Position numbers and translations under genes: made by a program. A DNA stretch of 52,769 nucleotides. Origin: Flavobacteriales bacterium. GTDB lineage: Bacteria; Bacteroidota; Bacteroidia; UBA10329. Of the stretch, positions 16,350 through 25,655 are shown in pieces (position 1 is the stretch's first letter; every line of letters starts with the position of its first letter). Location: the NCBI GenBank assembly GCA_021739625.1, contig JAIPBJ010000013.1:1-52769 (forward strand), written 5' to 3'. The notes under the pieces are model-generated. The model saw only the letters and a program-made list of their open reading frames with translations, was not told where the DNA came from and ran no database searches.

Positions 16350-17668
16350 TGCTTTGGGGTTCTCAGTTCCAAGTATAATGCTTCGTAGGCCTGCACCATC
16401 TGCTCCAGTGAGAAGTTGTTGCGTACGGTGTCCACGGCCGCCTGACGCATGGTCTCCTGTTGCGCCAATGGCAACGATCGGAACGCCTCGACCTTGTTCA
16501 GAAATTCGGTGGAAATGGTGTACTGGGCGATGAGAAAGCCGTTCTCACCATCCGATATGATCTCCGGTATGCCACCAATGGCCGAGGCCACCACAGGAAG
16601 TCTGCAGGCCATAGCTTCCAGAACCACCAATGGCAGGTTGTCCGCCTTGGTAGGATAGACCATGAGGTCGGCTGCGGCATAGAGACGGGCCATATCCTCC
16701 TCTTCAGCGATGGGAGGTATGGGAAAATGACAGGCATTCATGGGGGTGCCCTTATCTCCGATGGTCACGATGGCCATGTTGTCCATGGAGGGCAACTGCC
16801 CGCAAAGCTGTCGGATGGTCTCACCGCCTTTGAAAGGATTGTCGGTGCCCATCTCTGCGGCATAAAGCAGCAGGAATTTGTCAGATGGCAGTCCAAGATC
16901 TTTGCGAACGGCAGCCTTGTCCATGGGACGGAAAATCTGCGTGTTTATTCCATTGGGAATCACCGATATGTTCTTCTTTCCGGGAAAGGCAGTGCGTGCC
17001 CGCTCTGCCAACCAATGCGAAGGGCATACGAGATGGGGATCGACCTCCTCGAAATACCCTTTTTTCAAGGCAAGCAGTTCTGCGGTGCGGTCAACGGCCA
17101 CTGCCGGATAGGTGTCGAGATGTGGGCAGTTGCCACAGCCTGATCGCCACTTTTCGCATCCGAGCGTGAACCCGCAATGCCCTGTGAATATATGCTCATC
17201 GTGAAGTGTCCAGACCACGGTCTTCCCTTTCGCCAACGCTGGCAGCGTTGCGTAGGACAGGTATTCGCCATGCAAATTGTGCAGGTGGACCATGTCGGAT
17301 CTCTGAAAATCGGCATCATCCAACAGGGACAACGGTTCGAGCCGTACCAGATCGAGCCATCCACCTTCCTTCTCGGCCCGGTTCAGGTAATAGTCGGCCC
17401 GGCCATCTTTGGAGACCGGTGGCAACCTGAAGACCCAAGGCTCGGATGTATTGCGGATTTTCACAAAAAGCGACACGGGTTCTTTGCCCGCCATACCTGA
17501 GGCCAATGCAAAGGCAATCTTGGCAGCACCTCCCGTTCGGTCGTGCGAGTTTATGATTGCTATGCCCCTCCCCATGCGGGCCTTGCGAAAACGCAGCCCA
17601 CGTGCCCAGACCATCAGTCCGACAATTGCTGGCAGATAGGGTATCAGAAATAGGGTCAGGCGTGACAA
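16346..17668 (-). CDS. Family 4 glycosyltransferase, tandem copy 2
   Basis: A GT-B enzyme of 440 aa. The N-terminal domain has INSHDRTGGAAKIAFALA near 40-57, a donor-domain loop with WTLHDEHIFTGHCG, and a Cys-rich insert (CGFTLGCEKWRSGCGNCPH). The C-terminal domain has SVIPNGINTQIF, ADLMVYPTKADNLPLVVLEA and VVASAIGGIPEI with the E-x7-E signature of GT4. The start is TTG, supported by its paralogue at 19051, which begins with the same MSRL residues from an ATG. It is followed by a 4-base overlap with the GT2 gene. It is clearly a duplicate of 17741-19051. Confidence 0.92.
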   Translation of the reverse strand: MSRLTLFLIPYLPAIVGLMVWARGLRFRKARMGRGIAIINSHDRTGGAAKIAFALASGMAGKEPVSLFVKIRNTSEPWVFRLPPVSKDGRADYYLNRAEKEGGWLDLVRLEPLSLLDDADFQRSDMVHLHNLHGEYLSYATLPALAKGKTVVWTLHDEHIFTGHCGFTLGCEKWRSGCGNCPHLDTYPAVAVDRTAELLALKKGYFEEVDPHLVCPSHWLAERARTAFPGKKNISVIPNGINTQIFRPMDKAAVRKDLGLPSDKFLLLYAAEMGTDNPFKGGETIRQLCGQLPSMDNMAIVTIGDKGTPMNACHFPIPPIAEEEDMARLYAAADLMVYPTKADNLPLVVLEAMACRLPVVASAIGGIPEIISDGENGFLIAQYTISTEFLNKVEAFRSLPLAQQETMRQAAVDTVRNNFSLEQMVQAYEALYLELRTPKH

Positions 17669-17740
17669 CGGGTGCGTATAGGTGTCATTTCTATTGAAGG
17701 CAAAGGTCGTTCAGGTCAATTCACCCTGTGCGATGATGGG

Positions 17741-19051
17741 TCATGTTCTCATCCGGGCATACAGGGCCTGATATGAAAATATCATCTGCTCCAAGGTGAA
17801 TCTGGCATTGATGGTGTCGGAGACCGCGAGGCGCATCTGCTGCTGTGATTGCTCGGGCAGGTCTCGAAACCGTAACGCGATAGAGAGGAACGCATCGGCA
17901 TCTTCAGGGTCTTGGACAAGATATCCGTTCTCACCATTGGACACGATCTCTGGAATTCCACCGATGTCCGATGCTACGACAGGCAGCCCACAGGCCATCG
18001 CTTCGAGAACCACAAGCGGAAGATTGTCGGCAAGGGTGGGATATATCATCAGGTCGGCTGCGGCATACAGTTCTGCCATACCCTGCTCCTCCGTGATGGG
18101 CGGTATCGGAAAGTGGTGCGCATTCATCGGGCCACCGCTGTCCCCGATGGTCACGATACCAACGTTGTCCCCATCATGCAATCGGGATACAATCTTGCGA
18201 ATGACATTGCCGCCCTTGTACGGGTTTGCCGTGCCCATGTCTGCTGTGTAGAGCAAAAGATAGGCATCCATGGGGAGTCCCCACTTGTCGCGCATCGCCT
18301 TTTTGTCCAATGGTCGGAAGACCTCAGTATCGATACCGTTGGGAATCACAGATATGTTTTCCTTCTCTGGAAAGGCCAAGCGCACTCTGTTCGCGAGCCA
18401 CTGCGAAGGGCAGACCAGATGTGGGTCAGTTTTCTCGAAACACGCCTTTTTCAGGCTCAGAAGTTCAGATGTCCGATCGGTGATCACGGCCGGGTACGTA
18501 TCGAGATGTGGGCATAGACCGCATCCTGTCTTCCACCGGTCGCATCCGAGTGTCACCGCGCAATGCCCCGTGTAAATATGCTCATCATGCAGTGTCCAGA
18601 CCACCTTCTTGCCCTTGGCAAGTGCTGGAAGAGCTGCATACGAGAAATAGCCCCCATGCAGATTGTGTAAATGCAGGATTTCTGCCGACCGGAACAGCGG
18701 TTCATGGAGTAATGCAAGCGGTTCCAATCGGACGAGGTCGAGCCATCCACCGTCCTTCTCTGCCTTGTTCAGATAGTAGTCGGTACGCCCGTTTGCCTTG
18801 GACGGCAACGTCTGGACCCATTGCTCAGAGGTGTGTTTCTTCATGACAAAAAGTGTCACCTGTTCCTTGACTCCTATTGCCGATGCTATTTTGAATGCAA
18901 TCCTGGCAGCACCTCCCGACCGGTCGTGGGTATTGATAAAGGCTATTCCATGTCCGGTCCTTCCTGTCCCGGTTCCGAATGTCCTGACACGGATCAGCCA
19001 CCGGACAACCGTAGGCAGATGAGGAATAAGAAAATCGGCAAGTCTTGACAT
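17741..19051 (-). CDS. Family 4 glycosyltransferase, tandem copy 1
   Basis: 436 aa, colinear with the next gene along nearly its whole length: INTHDRSGGAARIAFKIA, WTLHDEHIYTGHCAV, CGLCPHLDTYPAV, SVIPNGIDTEVF, YPTLADNLPLVVLEAMACG and VVASDIGGIPEIVSNGENGY. By eye well over half of the residues match. Both keep the catalytic and donor-binding residues, so both are probably active, perhaps on different acceptors. The Cys-rich insert with CxxCPH could bind a metal. It starts with ATG and sits 72 bases ahead of its paralogue. Confidence 0.93.
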   Translation of the reverse strand: MSRLADFLIPHLPTVVRWLIRVRTFGTGTGRTGHGIAFINTHDRSGGAARIAFKIASAIGVKEQVTLFVMKKHTSEQWVQTLPSKANGRTDYYLNKAEKDGGWLDLVRLEPLALLHEPLFRSAEILHLHNLHGGYFSYAALPALAKGKKVVWTLHDEHIYTGHCAVTLGCDRWKTGCGLCPHLDTYPAVITDRTSELLSLKKACFEKTDPHLVCPSQWLANRVRLAFPEKENISVIPNGIDTEVFRPLDKKAMRDKWGLPMDAYLLLYTADMGTANPYKGGNVIRKIVSRLHDGDNVGIVTIGDSGGPMNAHHFPIPPITEEQGMAELYAAADLMIYPTLADNLPLVVLEAMACGLPVVASDIGGIPEIVSNGENGYLVQDPEDADAFLSIALRFRDLPEQSQQQMRLAVSDTINARFTLEQMIFSYQALYARMRT

Positions 19052-19125
19052 AGGCGCACTGTATTATGGAGTGCCAAGGGCCCGATCACTCCAGTGCATC
19101 GAAAGAAGAGGGCTACTCCACCACA

Positions 19126-19941
19126 TCATTTCCCATTCAGAAAAGTGAACAGCCCCATGCTGCGCAATGCCTGGATGAGCCGCGAGGAACGGATGTGGTC
19201 CAAGGTGGCGCGCAGTTCCTTGTTCTCTGATCTCAACGCCTGAAGTTCCTCCATGTCGCGCACAAGAGCAGGGAAATGGGTTCGGATGACCAGCCTGCGT
19301 TCCCCTGCTATCATCGGGAAATTGGACGCATCGGCACTGATACCATCCAGATGGAACGTGGCGATGGCCAAAGGTGCATACCTGTAGCTGCACTGGTGTT
19401 GGCACACGGCCAAGATGAAGAATTTCCAATCGGCACTGATGCGCAGCGATTCATCATAAGGCCCGAAACGGTCAAAGAGATTCCGCTTGATAAAGGTAGA
19501 AGAGTGGGGAAGCGTGTCACGATAGAAAAAGGAGAAGTCGAGCTGCTCGGGATAGGGTTTCAGCCACTCGCGGCCATCCGTCACAAGATTATCCCGACCA
19601 TAGACCAGATCGTGTGCTCCGAGATATGGGACCGCCCTTGCCAAAGCACCTGTATCGAACAGGCAATCTCCACTGTTCAGGAAAAGCACATACTCACCCG
19701 TGGCACGGGCGATGCCCTTGTTCATGGCATTGTAGATGCCGGTGTCGGGTTCGCTCACCTTGAAGTCGATGACTTCAGCAAATTCTTCCAGCACTTCCTG
19801 ACTTTCGTCTGTTGAGTTGCCATCGATCACCACATACTGCAGATTGCGAAAGGTCTGCTGCGCCACGCTGGCAACGGTCTTTCGCAGACCCTGGCAATTG
19901 TTGCGGTTGACGGTGATGATGGTGATGAGCGGGGAGGACAT
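19126..19941 (-). CDS. Family 2 glycosyltransferase, WcaE-like, with C-terminal coiled coil
   Basis: 271 aa. ITIITVNRNNCQGLRKTVAS, YVVIDGNSTDESQEVL and SEPDTGIYNAMNKGIARATG are typical of WcaE-like colanic-acid-type transferases; VLFLNSGD at 85-92 is the metal motif and ISADWKFFI the acceptor-side acidic motif. Residues 230-255 are a charged heptad-like helix (MEELQALRSENKELRATLDH) that may form a coiled coil and mediate assembly of a transferase complex. It lies 8 bases after the upstream transferase stop, in the same transcription unit. Confidence 0.9.
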   Translation of the reverse strand: MSSPLITIITVNRNNCQGLRKTVASVAQQTFRNLQYVVIDGNSTDESQEVLEEFAEVIDFKVSEPDTGIYNAMNKGIARATGEYVLFLNSGDCLFDTGALARAVPYLGAHDLVYGRDNLVTDGREWLKPYPEQLDFSFFYRDTLPHSSTFIKRNLFDRFGPYDESLRISADWKFFILAVCQHQCSYRYAPLAIATFHLDGISADASNFPMIAGERRLVIRTHFPALVRDMEELQALRSENKELRATLDHIRSSRLIQALRSMGLFTFLNGK

Positions 19942-19949
19942 GGCCGATA

Positions 19950-21191
19950 CTACTTTGATAACGGTCTCTGTCGTGACGCAGCAATCCGGTCGAACTCGGC
20001 ATAAAGCGTAGGCATGTGCCGCGTCACATCCCTTCTGTCGATGATGTACTGCCGTTGTTCCGCAGCGAGTTTTCGCCTTTGCTCCGTGTCGTTGAGCATT
20101 TTGGCGGTATAGGAAGCGAAACGTTCGAGTTGGAAGAAGCAGGGCATGGGCCAGGCCTCCTGATCCCGATGGAGGTCGTACGGCTCAATATCGTAGAAGA
20201 CATGCGGGAGAGACTGCAACATCAGTTCCAGTGCTGCATAACCCCCAAGCAGGCCATTGAATCCCTGACACCAGACCAATTGAATGTCAGCCTCTTGGGC
20301 GGCCTTGCCCATACTCTCCTGATGGCCTTCGAAAATCACATGGTCGGTAAGTTGGAGCATGCGCATGTTGCGTTGGATGCGCTGCATCTCCAGGAGCGAA
20401 GACCCATGGTTTGCCACTGCCCCGAACAGATGCAGCTTCGCATCAATTCCCCTTCCCCGCAAGAGGTGCAATGCATAGATGAACGGTTCTAAAGGTTTCA
20501 ATGGACTGATGCGCGTGAACAGCCCAATGTGAAACGTCCCGTCAATATGCACTTCGGGCAATGAATCGTATTCAGCACAGTTGAGCACCAGCGGAAATCG
20601 AATCATCCGATACCCCTTGGTGAAATAGGAGAGTTCGTTCTGTTCATAATCCTTGTCCCAGTCCACTACGAAGTTGTAATTGGTAGTGGGGTCATAATCC
20701 TTGAACTGACTGAGGGGATGGGTCTGCACCTTGGCGGTCATGATGTAGGTGAAGACCTTGTCTGTATCAGTGATGCAGTTCTTCACGAAGCAGAAGTCAT
20801 ACTCCGTCAGGTTGATAACGTCATACTGGTCAAGAAATGCCGCAAGATGCCAGTTGTGCCGGTTCTCCAATCGGGTGATCACATAATCGAACAGGTGTTG
20901 GATTGGGCTGGTCTCCTTGAAGTGGCCCTTCCATCCTCTCAGAATCGACAAGGGCTTGAAGATGTGCGATCCGACCTCAGACATCAAGATGATACGCTTG
21001 GCGTGTGTTTTCACCAAAGGGAAGTAATACTCTTTGGGAAACATGCCCTCGCCATTGTCCAGCCGTTGTGGCACAAGGACATCCACATCATAGCGTTCCT
21101 TGTCGATAGCCCTTATCACCTCAAATTGGAATCGCTGGGCGCCTGCCTGAACAAAATCTCGCATAAGGAAAAGGAGACGGACTTTGCTCAT
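19950..21191 (-). CDS. GT-B glycosyltransferase (family 4-like)
   Basis: 413 aa. It begins KVRLLFLMRDFVQAGAQRF, the usual first strand and Gly-loop of GT-B enzymes. The C-terminal half contains IGLFTRISPLKPLEPFIYAL, KLHLFGAVANHG, VIFEGHQESMGKAAQEADI and FNGLLGGYAALELMLQSLPH, which correspond to the donor-binding domain, although the canonical E-x7-E is modified. Residues 120-200 show no close motif. A retaining sugar transferase for the glycan is the likely role. Its ATG overlaps the metallophosphoesterase stop by 4 bases. Confidence 0.82.
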   Translation of the reverse strand: MSKVRLLFLMRDFVQAGAQRFQFEVIRAIDKERYDVDVLVPQRLDNGEGMFPKEYYFPLVKTHAKRIILMSEVGSHIFKPLSILRGWKGHFKETSPIQHLFDYVITRLENRHNWHLAAFLDQYDVINLTEYDFCFVKNCITDTDKVFTYIMTAKVQTHPLSQFKDYDPTTNYNFVVDWDKDYEQNELSYFTKGYRMIRFPLVLNCAEYDSLPEVHIDGTFHIGLFTRISPLKPLEPFIYALHLLRGRGIDAKLHLFGAVANHGSSLLEMQRIQRNMRMLQLTDHVIFEGHQESMGKAAQEADIQLVWCQGFNGLLGGYAALELMLQSLPHVFYDIEPYDLHRDQEAWPMPCFFQLERFASYTAKMLNDTEQRRKLAAEQRQYIIDRRDVTRHMPTLYAEFDRIAASRQRPLSK

Positions 21192-21886
21192 GCTCCGATC
21201 TTTTTGCCTGTGGTCAGGCCTTCCGAGATGTAGGGTGCAAAGCCATGGGCGGCCATTTCTTGGATCAATTTCTGATAATCGTAGGCCACACGGACAAACT
21301 CAACATTCCAATCCTCGTCAATGGTCAGATAGGACGCACGAGGGTCACCATCCCTCGGTTGCCCCACCGATCCGGGATTCAGCCACGCCCGTCCTGTGTA
21401 GAACCGTTTGTAAGCAGCGAGGTGTGTATGCCCTGTGACGAGCACTTCGTTGGGAGCCTTGAGTTGCTTCAGATAGTCGTTATCCACATCGAAGACATAT
21501 TCATCTATCGGGTCCTTCAATCCTGCATGAACCATCAATATGGCTTTGCCCCCCCATTCGAAACTGTGCTCACTGGGCAACGACCTCAGGTAGCTGGCGT
21601 TGCTCGGGTTCAACCGCTCCAACTGCCATTTTAGAATAGTAGTGCAGGTCTTAGACCGCGCGATAACGCCATCATTATTTACTAATGCGTGGTCGTGATT
21701 GCCCATCACGGTAGGTATCTGCGCCTCAGAGATCAGCTTCGTCACTTCATTGAAATGACAATAGTACCCCACAAGATCACCAAGGCAATAGATGCGTTCG
21801 ACCCCATGGGCATGGATACTTTCCATGACACGCTCCAATGCGGCCAAGTTACCATGGATGTCTGATATGACAGCGATCTTAGCCAT
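21188..21886 (-). CDS. Calcineurin-like metallophosphoesterase (YfcE/MJ0936-like)
   Basis: 232 aa with the complete metallophosphoesterase motif series: SDIHGN at 8-13 (D-x-H), GDLVGY at 36-41, GNHDHAL at 62-68, MVHAG and VTGHTH with two metal-binding His, and WLNPGSVGQPRDGD near the end. The family hydrolyses phosphodiesters or phosphomonoesters with two metal ions in the cytoplasm. Here it is embedded between an ATP-grasp gene (8-base overlap) and a glycosyltransferase (4-base overlap), which suggests a specific step in sugar modification rather than general phosphodiesterase work, but the substrate is unknown. Confidence 0.92.
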   Translation of the reverse strand: MAKIAVISDIHGNLAALERVMESIHAHGVERIYCLGDLVGYYCHFNEVTKLISEAQIPTVMGNHDHALVNNDGVIARSKTCTTILKWQLERLNPSNASYLRSLPSEHSFEWGGKAILMVHAGLKDPIDEYVFDVDNDYLKQLKAPNEVLVTGHTHLAAYKRFYTGRAWLNPGSVGQPRDGDPRASYLTIDEDWNVEFVRVAYDYQKLIQEMAAHGFAPYISEGLTTGKKIGA

Positions 21887-22844
21887 AGACCACCTTGTCT
21901 GCTATGAACCTTATTGCCTTGCCTTCCTGTTTCTCAGTAATGGTGTATCTCCGGTCGATTAGGTAATGTTCGATACTGAGCTGCGGTTCATTGTAGCCAA
22001 ACTTGCTGCGGATGGAACATGCGCTGGATACACGGGGATTTATCTCTAACAGATATGCCCTGCCATCTGATTTTCTGTATTGGAAATTGGTTGGGCCAAT
22101 GGGTTTGAAATGCCCCACAAGCCATTGAATGCTGTCCATCAGCACCTTGTCGTCCTTGATTACAAATGCCTTCTCGGAGGCACCCGCTACAGATAGGTAT
22201 CTCCGCAGAATAAGATGATCCACCATTCCTCCCTTTCCATCTCCAAAAACAGAGACAGAATATTCCTCGTGTGCAGAACCGACCAAGGGTTGATAAAGTG
22301 TGGAGGCATTCAATTGAGGTTCTACGGCCTTCAGGTCATCCTCATTCCTGATCACGTGGAACCCTTTGGAGGCATAAGAGGTCTTCGGTTTAACAATGAA
22401 CGGATAGCCAATGAGTTCAACTGCCTGCTGGCCTCCGATTCCCACGCGTGTCGGAATAAGGTCAGGGAACCCTGCATCGCTCAGATGAACATACATGGCC
22501 CATTTATCCAATGACAGCGTCACGAGTTCAGCATCGTTCAGCACTATGGGAACTTTGAATTCAGACCGATGTGCATTGAAGAAGAACACGTCCTGCTCAA
22601 TTCCCGGCATGATGAGGTCAACATTATGTTCACGGATGATGCGTTGAATGACCTCCGAATACTCAGGGCTGTTGGTGAGCGGTACCTGCACGAACAGGTC
22701 ACTGATATAGCGGCCATAGTTCTCCTCATATATGTCAGTGCCGATGATGCGGCAGTCCATTACTGAAAGACGCAGACTCTCAATGATGCCATACCCGATT
22801 ATGGCACCCACACCTGTGACAAGGATGTTGAAAGGTCTGGTCAT
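21879..22844 (-). CDS. ATP-grasp domain protein (carbamoyl-phosphate-synthase-like)
   Basis: About 321 aa. It opens with a Rossmann-like pre-ATP-grasp domain (ILVTGVGAIIGYGIIESLR, then DLIMPGIEQDVFF), followed by the ATP-binding lobes (YPFIVKPKTSYASKGFHVI) and the metal-binding motif LLEINPRVSS near 285. ATP-grasp ligases join a carboxylate to an amine or thiol with ATP. In glycan loci such proteins could attach amino acids to sugar amino or carboxyl groups; this is an inference from context. A TTG at 22859 is a possible earlier start; I prefer the ATG at 22844. It overlaps the phosphoesterase gene by 8 bases. Confidence 0.88.
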   Translation of the reverse strand: MTRPFNILVTGVGAIIGYGIIESLRLSVMDCRIIGTDIYEENYGRYISDLFVQVPLTNSPEYSEVIQRIIREHNVDLIMPGIEQDVFFFNAHRSEFKVPIVLNDAELVTLSLDKWAMYVHLSDAGFPDLIPTRVGIGGQQAVELIGYPFIVKPKTSYASKGFHVIRNEDDLKAVEPQLNASTLYQPLVGSAHEEYSVSVFGDGKGGMVDHLILRRYLSVAGASEKAFVIKDDKVLMDSIQWLVGHFKPIGPTNFQYRKSDGRAYLLEINPRVSSACSIRSKFGYNEPQLSIEHYLIDRRYTITEKQEGKAIRFIADKVVYG

Positions 22845-22912
22845 TCGGTCAATGGACAAGGAATGCTACTGCTGTTGGAATTATCTCGGTTTGCAGCCAA
22901 GACAGATCACAT

Positions 22913-23662
22913 TTACTTTTTTGGAAGCGTGGCTTCAAGCATGATGCAATTGGCAATCTCCGGATACTGTTCTCCAATGGTCATCAGAGCCTTTACAATG
23001 TTGTCGCCCCAACCCAGTTGTTTCATCTGTCCGGTGGTAATGGGTTTCAGAAACAGTCCCATGCGCTTGTTGATCACCAGTCCGGCTTCTTCCACCAGAC
23101 CTGTGATAGTCGCAAGGTCGAAATAGTGCTTGTGACCCTGCATCAAATCGAATGGCCCAAGTTCATACAGGTCTTTCAAAAGTCCGGCCTCGTGACCGAT
23201 GAGGCGGTGAAGCGATCGGGCGTTCGGCACGGCCACAAACATCTTTCCGCCCGGATTCAGATGCTGCCTGTACTTCTTGACAATGGCCAACGGGTCGTCC
23301 ACATGTTCAAGAATAAAGCCCATTTCAATAGCGTCATAGCCATGTTTCGGCTCATAGTTCTCGAAATAGGTGTGGTACACCGTCAGACGGTCCTTATACT
23401 CATTACGTATCTTGAACGTGCTGATGATCACCTCTGAGCCTTCCAGAATATCATACTTCTTCACCGTGTGGTTCAGCTCGTTTGAAAGGATGTCGCTCAC
23501 CACATGATGCCCGATGCCAAGACTGAGCAGGCTTTGAAAGCCATGTTTCCGTATCTCAGAGCTGATGTGCTGCGCATTCCGAGTCAGGAACCAACTGTTC
23601 TCGTCATAGAACCCCGATTCCTGATGATATGCTTCGTTGTACTGATTCAGATCTTCCTTCAT
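22913..23662 (-). CDS. Class I SAM-dependent methyltransferase
   Basis: 249 aa. The Rossmann motif I region reads SLLSLGIGHHVVSDIL near 44-59, the next acidic strand is VKKYDILEGSEVII, and GYDAIEMGFILEHVDDPLA is the post-motif with the EHVDDP signature of class I methyltransferases, followed by PGGKMFVAVPNARSLHRLIG. Such enzymes in glycan loci methylate sugars or glycan ends, or block chain extension. The target is unknown. It starts with ATG, 28 bases after the WbqC-family stop, with an exact -7 box in the gap (23680-23687). Confidence 0.9.
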   Translation of the reverse strand: MKEDLNQYNEAYHQESGFYDENSWFLTRNAQHISSEIRKHGFQSLLSLGIGHHVVSDILSNELNHTVKKYDILEGSEVIISTFKIRNEYKDRLTVYHTYFENYEPKHGYDAIEMGFILEHVDDPLAIVKKYRQHLNPGGKMFVAVPNARSLHRLIGHEAGLLKDLYELGPFDLMQGHKHYFDLATITGLVEEAGLVINKRMGLFLKPITTGQMKQLGWGDNIVKALMTIGEQYPEIANCIMLEATLPKK

Positions 23663-23679
23663 AGCTATTCGTCTCAGTT

Positions 23680-23687
23680 CAAAATTA
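23680..23687 (-). promoter_or_regulatory. Candidate Bacteroidota -7 box TAATTTTG
   Basis: An exact TAnnTTTG match on the minus strand, 17 bases before the methyltransferase ATG. No convincing -33 element is seen, so it may be chance or a weak internal promoter. Confidence 0.25.
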
Positions 23688-23689
23688 GG

Positions 23690-24400
23690 TCAGAGCAATT
23701 TCACTCGTTCGCTGGGCGCGTCATGTCTGTTTCTGAACCCCTCCGCCCCAGCGTTGAACAGCAGATCCAGAATCGAAACTCCATGCACAAAGGGTGGATG
23801 CAACTGCGGATATTCGGCATAGTTTGAATAATCCATCCATTCCACTTCGATCCCTTTATCATTGAACAGCGCCACGTCAATGTATGCTTGGCCGGCCGGG
23901 CCCGAAAGGTAGCAGTTGCCTCCCAACTTGAGCACAGCATCCACAAGCCGTTCGGTCTTCCCGCCCTCCAATGCCAACTCGCGGGAATCGATTATGGTGG
24001 TTCCAATTCCTAGAATGGTGTTCATCTTCTTGATGAGTGACACATTGATCTCGGAGAGGTAGGGTGAGGTGATACTCAAATAGGCTTCCGATATCTCCTC
24101 AAAATACTGTTTGAAGAATGGTGCCTTTCCATAGTTGGTCTGCAATGACCGCAGGTGCTTCACATTCCAATTGCTCAATGTGACCTTGGTGTCGCAGATG
24201 CGCTGGGAGAGGCTTTCCTGCCGCACTGCAATGGTCAGCCATTCCGTGCCCTTGGGTGTTTTAATGATGTTGCGGTTACGCCAGTCATTCTTGGTGTATT
24301 GCACCTCGTCATAGATCACAAACACATCCACCTGATCTATCATATCGAAGTAGCCCTTCCACGGAATGTAGTTGGACTGTAGGATGGCGATCTTCTTCAT
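23690..24400 (-). CDS. WbqC-family protein
   Basis: About 236 aa. MKKIAILQSNYIPWKGYFDM, the VFVIYDEVQYTKNDWRNRN stretch, KTPKGTEWLTIAV and the C-terminal YLSGPAGQAYID are the conserved blocks of the WbqC family, common in O-antigen loci. The family's biochemical role is not firmly known; transfer or attachment of a small group to a sugar has been proposed. I chose the ATG at 24400, 8 bases after the Wzt stop, because the family begins at this Met; an upstream TTG (24415) would add five residues. Confidence 0.9.
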   Translation of the reverse strand: MKKIAILQSNYIPWKGYFDMIDQVDVFVIYDEVQYTKNDWRNRNIIKTPKGTEWLTIAVRQESLSQRICDTKVTLSNWNVKHLRSLQTNYGKAPFFKQYFEEISEAYLSITSPYLSEINVSLIKKMNTILGIGTTIIDSRELALEGGKTERLVDAVLKLGGNCYLSGPAGQAYIDVALFNDKGIEVEWMDYSNYAEYPQLHPPFVHGVSILDLLFNAGAEGFRNRHDAPSERVKLL

Positions 24401-24407
24401 TGGGGGC

Positions 24408-25655
24408 TTAATCAACCGTCACCCACTTCAATTCTGGCCGTACCACACCATTGATCTTTCCGGTGTAGGCAAAGCCTCTTTTCACATCCGTCACCTCAAA
24501 CGAAATGATGTGCAGGTGCTCGTAGAGTGGTCTCATGTCTTCGGTGGCAAGGTACAGGTTGATACTGTAAATGCTATCGTTCAGGAATTTGCCTGGAATG
24601 GTGCATACAGTGGTCACTGCCCTGCCGCTGGCCACTTCTACCAATGTGCCCGACCCGAACACGATCTGCTCATGCATGTTCACGAGGTCGTAAATGACAC
24701 GGATACGATGCTCATTGGAGCCGTTGTGCAAGGTGAACGTCAGGTGAATCTCGTCCTCCACAGTGATGTGCTGTGGACTGGCCTCTGCACGCATCACCCT
24801 CGCATTTTCGTTACCAGGGGCAGCATCGGGTGTTTCAAAAGCTATGCACTGCTGTATCTCTGCATCCTTGATGCGGAGATAGCGTTCCACCACTTCATCG
24901 GCCGTGCCTATATGATTCACCTGACCATCGGCCAACAGGATTCCACTTTTGCAGAGCTGCTGCACTGCGGCCATATTGTGGCTGACGAAAAGCACGGTTC
25001 TCCCGCTGCCTGAAGAAACATCCTTCATTTTGCCCAATGCCTTCTTCTGAAACTCAGCATCGCCCACAGCCAGCACCTCGTCCACAATGAGTATCTCCGG
25101 TTCCAGATGGGCGGCCACTGCAAAGGCCAGCCGCACGTACATGCCGCTGCTGTAGCGTTTGACGGGGGTTTCGAGGTAGCGCTCCACCCCCGCGAAGTCC
25201 ACAATCTCGTCCAGTTTGCGGGCGATCTCGTGCTTCTTCATGCCCATGATGGCCCCGTTGAGAAAGATGTTCTCCCTGCCCGTGAGTTCAGGATGGAAAC
25301 CTGTGCCCACTTCCAACAGACTGGCAATGCGGCCTTTCACCTTGATGTTGCCGATCGTGGGGGCCGTTACGCGCGAGAGCAATTTGAGCAGCGTGCTTTT
25401 TCCCGCTCCGTTCTTACCGATGATGCCCAGCACCTCGCCCTGTTGCACCTCGAAGTTGATGTCGCGCAGGGCCCACACATAGTCGCTGTTCCCCACGGTG
25501 GAGCGGTCGTTCGCTTCACCCAGTTTCAACGTAGGGTCCTCTTTGCCTCGCACACGATGCCACCAGCTCTCCAGGTCATCACGCATGGTACCAGAGCCCA
25601 CCAGACCAAGGCGGTACTGCTTCGACACATGCTCTACTCTGATGACGGTGGACAT
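24408..25655 (-). CDS. wzt: Wzt-type ABC transporter ATPase with C-terminal domain
   Basis: 415 aa. The nucleotide-binding domain has Walker A GKNGAGKST at 80-88, a SLLEVGTGFHPELTGREN region typical of polysaccharide exporters at 112-129, signature YSSGM at 168-172, Walker B ILIVDEVLAVGDA and H-loop SHN. Residues 270-415 form a separate beta-rich domain like the Wzt carbohydrate-binding domain, which in the E. coli O8/O9a systems recognises the finished chain end. It energises export of lipid-linked polysaccharide through the adjacent permease. The neighbouring methyltransferase could supply a terminal cap; that link is an inference. Confidence 0.93.
   Translation of the reverse strand: MSTVIRVEHVSKQYRLGLVGSGTMRDDLESWWHRVRGKEDPTLKLGEANDRSTVGNSDYVWALRDINFEVQQGEVLGIIGKNGAGKSTLLKLLSRVTAPTIGNIKVKGRIASLLEVGTGFHPELTGRENIFLNGAIMGMKKHEIARKLDEIVDFAGVERYLETPVKRYSSGMYVRLAFAVAAHLEPEILIVDEVLAVGDAEFQKKALGKMKDVSSGSGRTVLFVSHNMAAVQQLCKSGILLADGQVNHIGTADEVVERYLRIKDAEIQQCIAFETPDAAPGNENARVMRAEASPQHITVEDEIHLTFTLHNGSNEHRIRVIYDLVNMHEQIVFGSGTLVEVASGRAVTTVCTIPGKFLNDSIYSINLYLATEDMRPLYEHLHIISFEVTDVKRGFAYTGKINGVVRPELKWVTVD

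Noticed and set aside
16346-19051. Assembly artefact as cause of the GT4 pair
   Set aside because: The two genes are similar but clearly diverged throughout, so this is a true old duplication rather than a duplicated contig segment.
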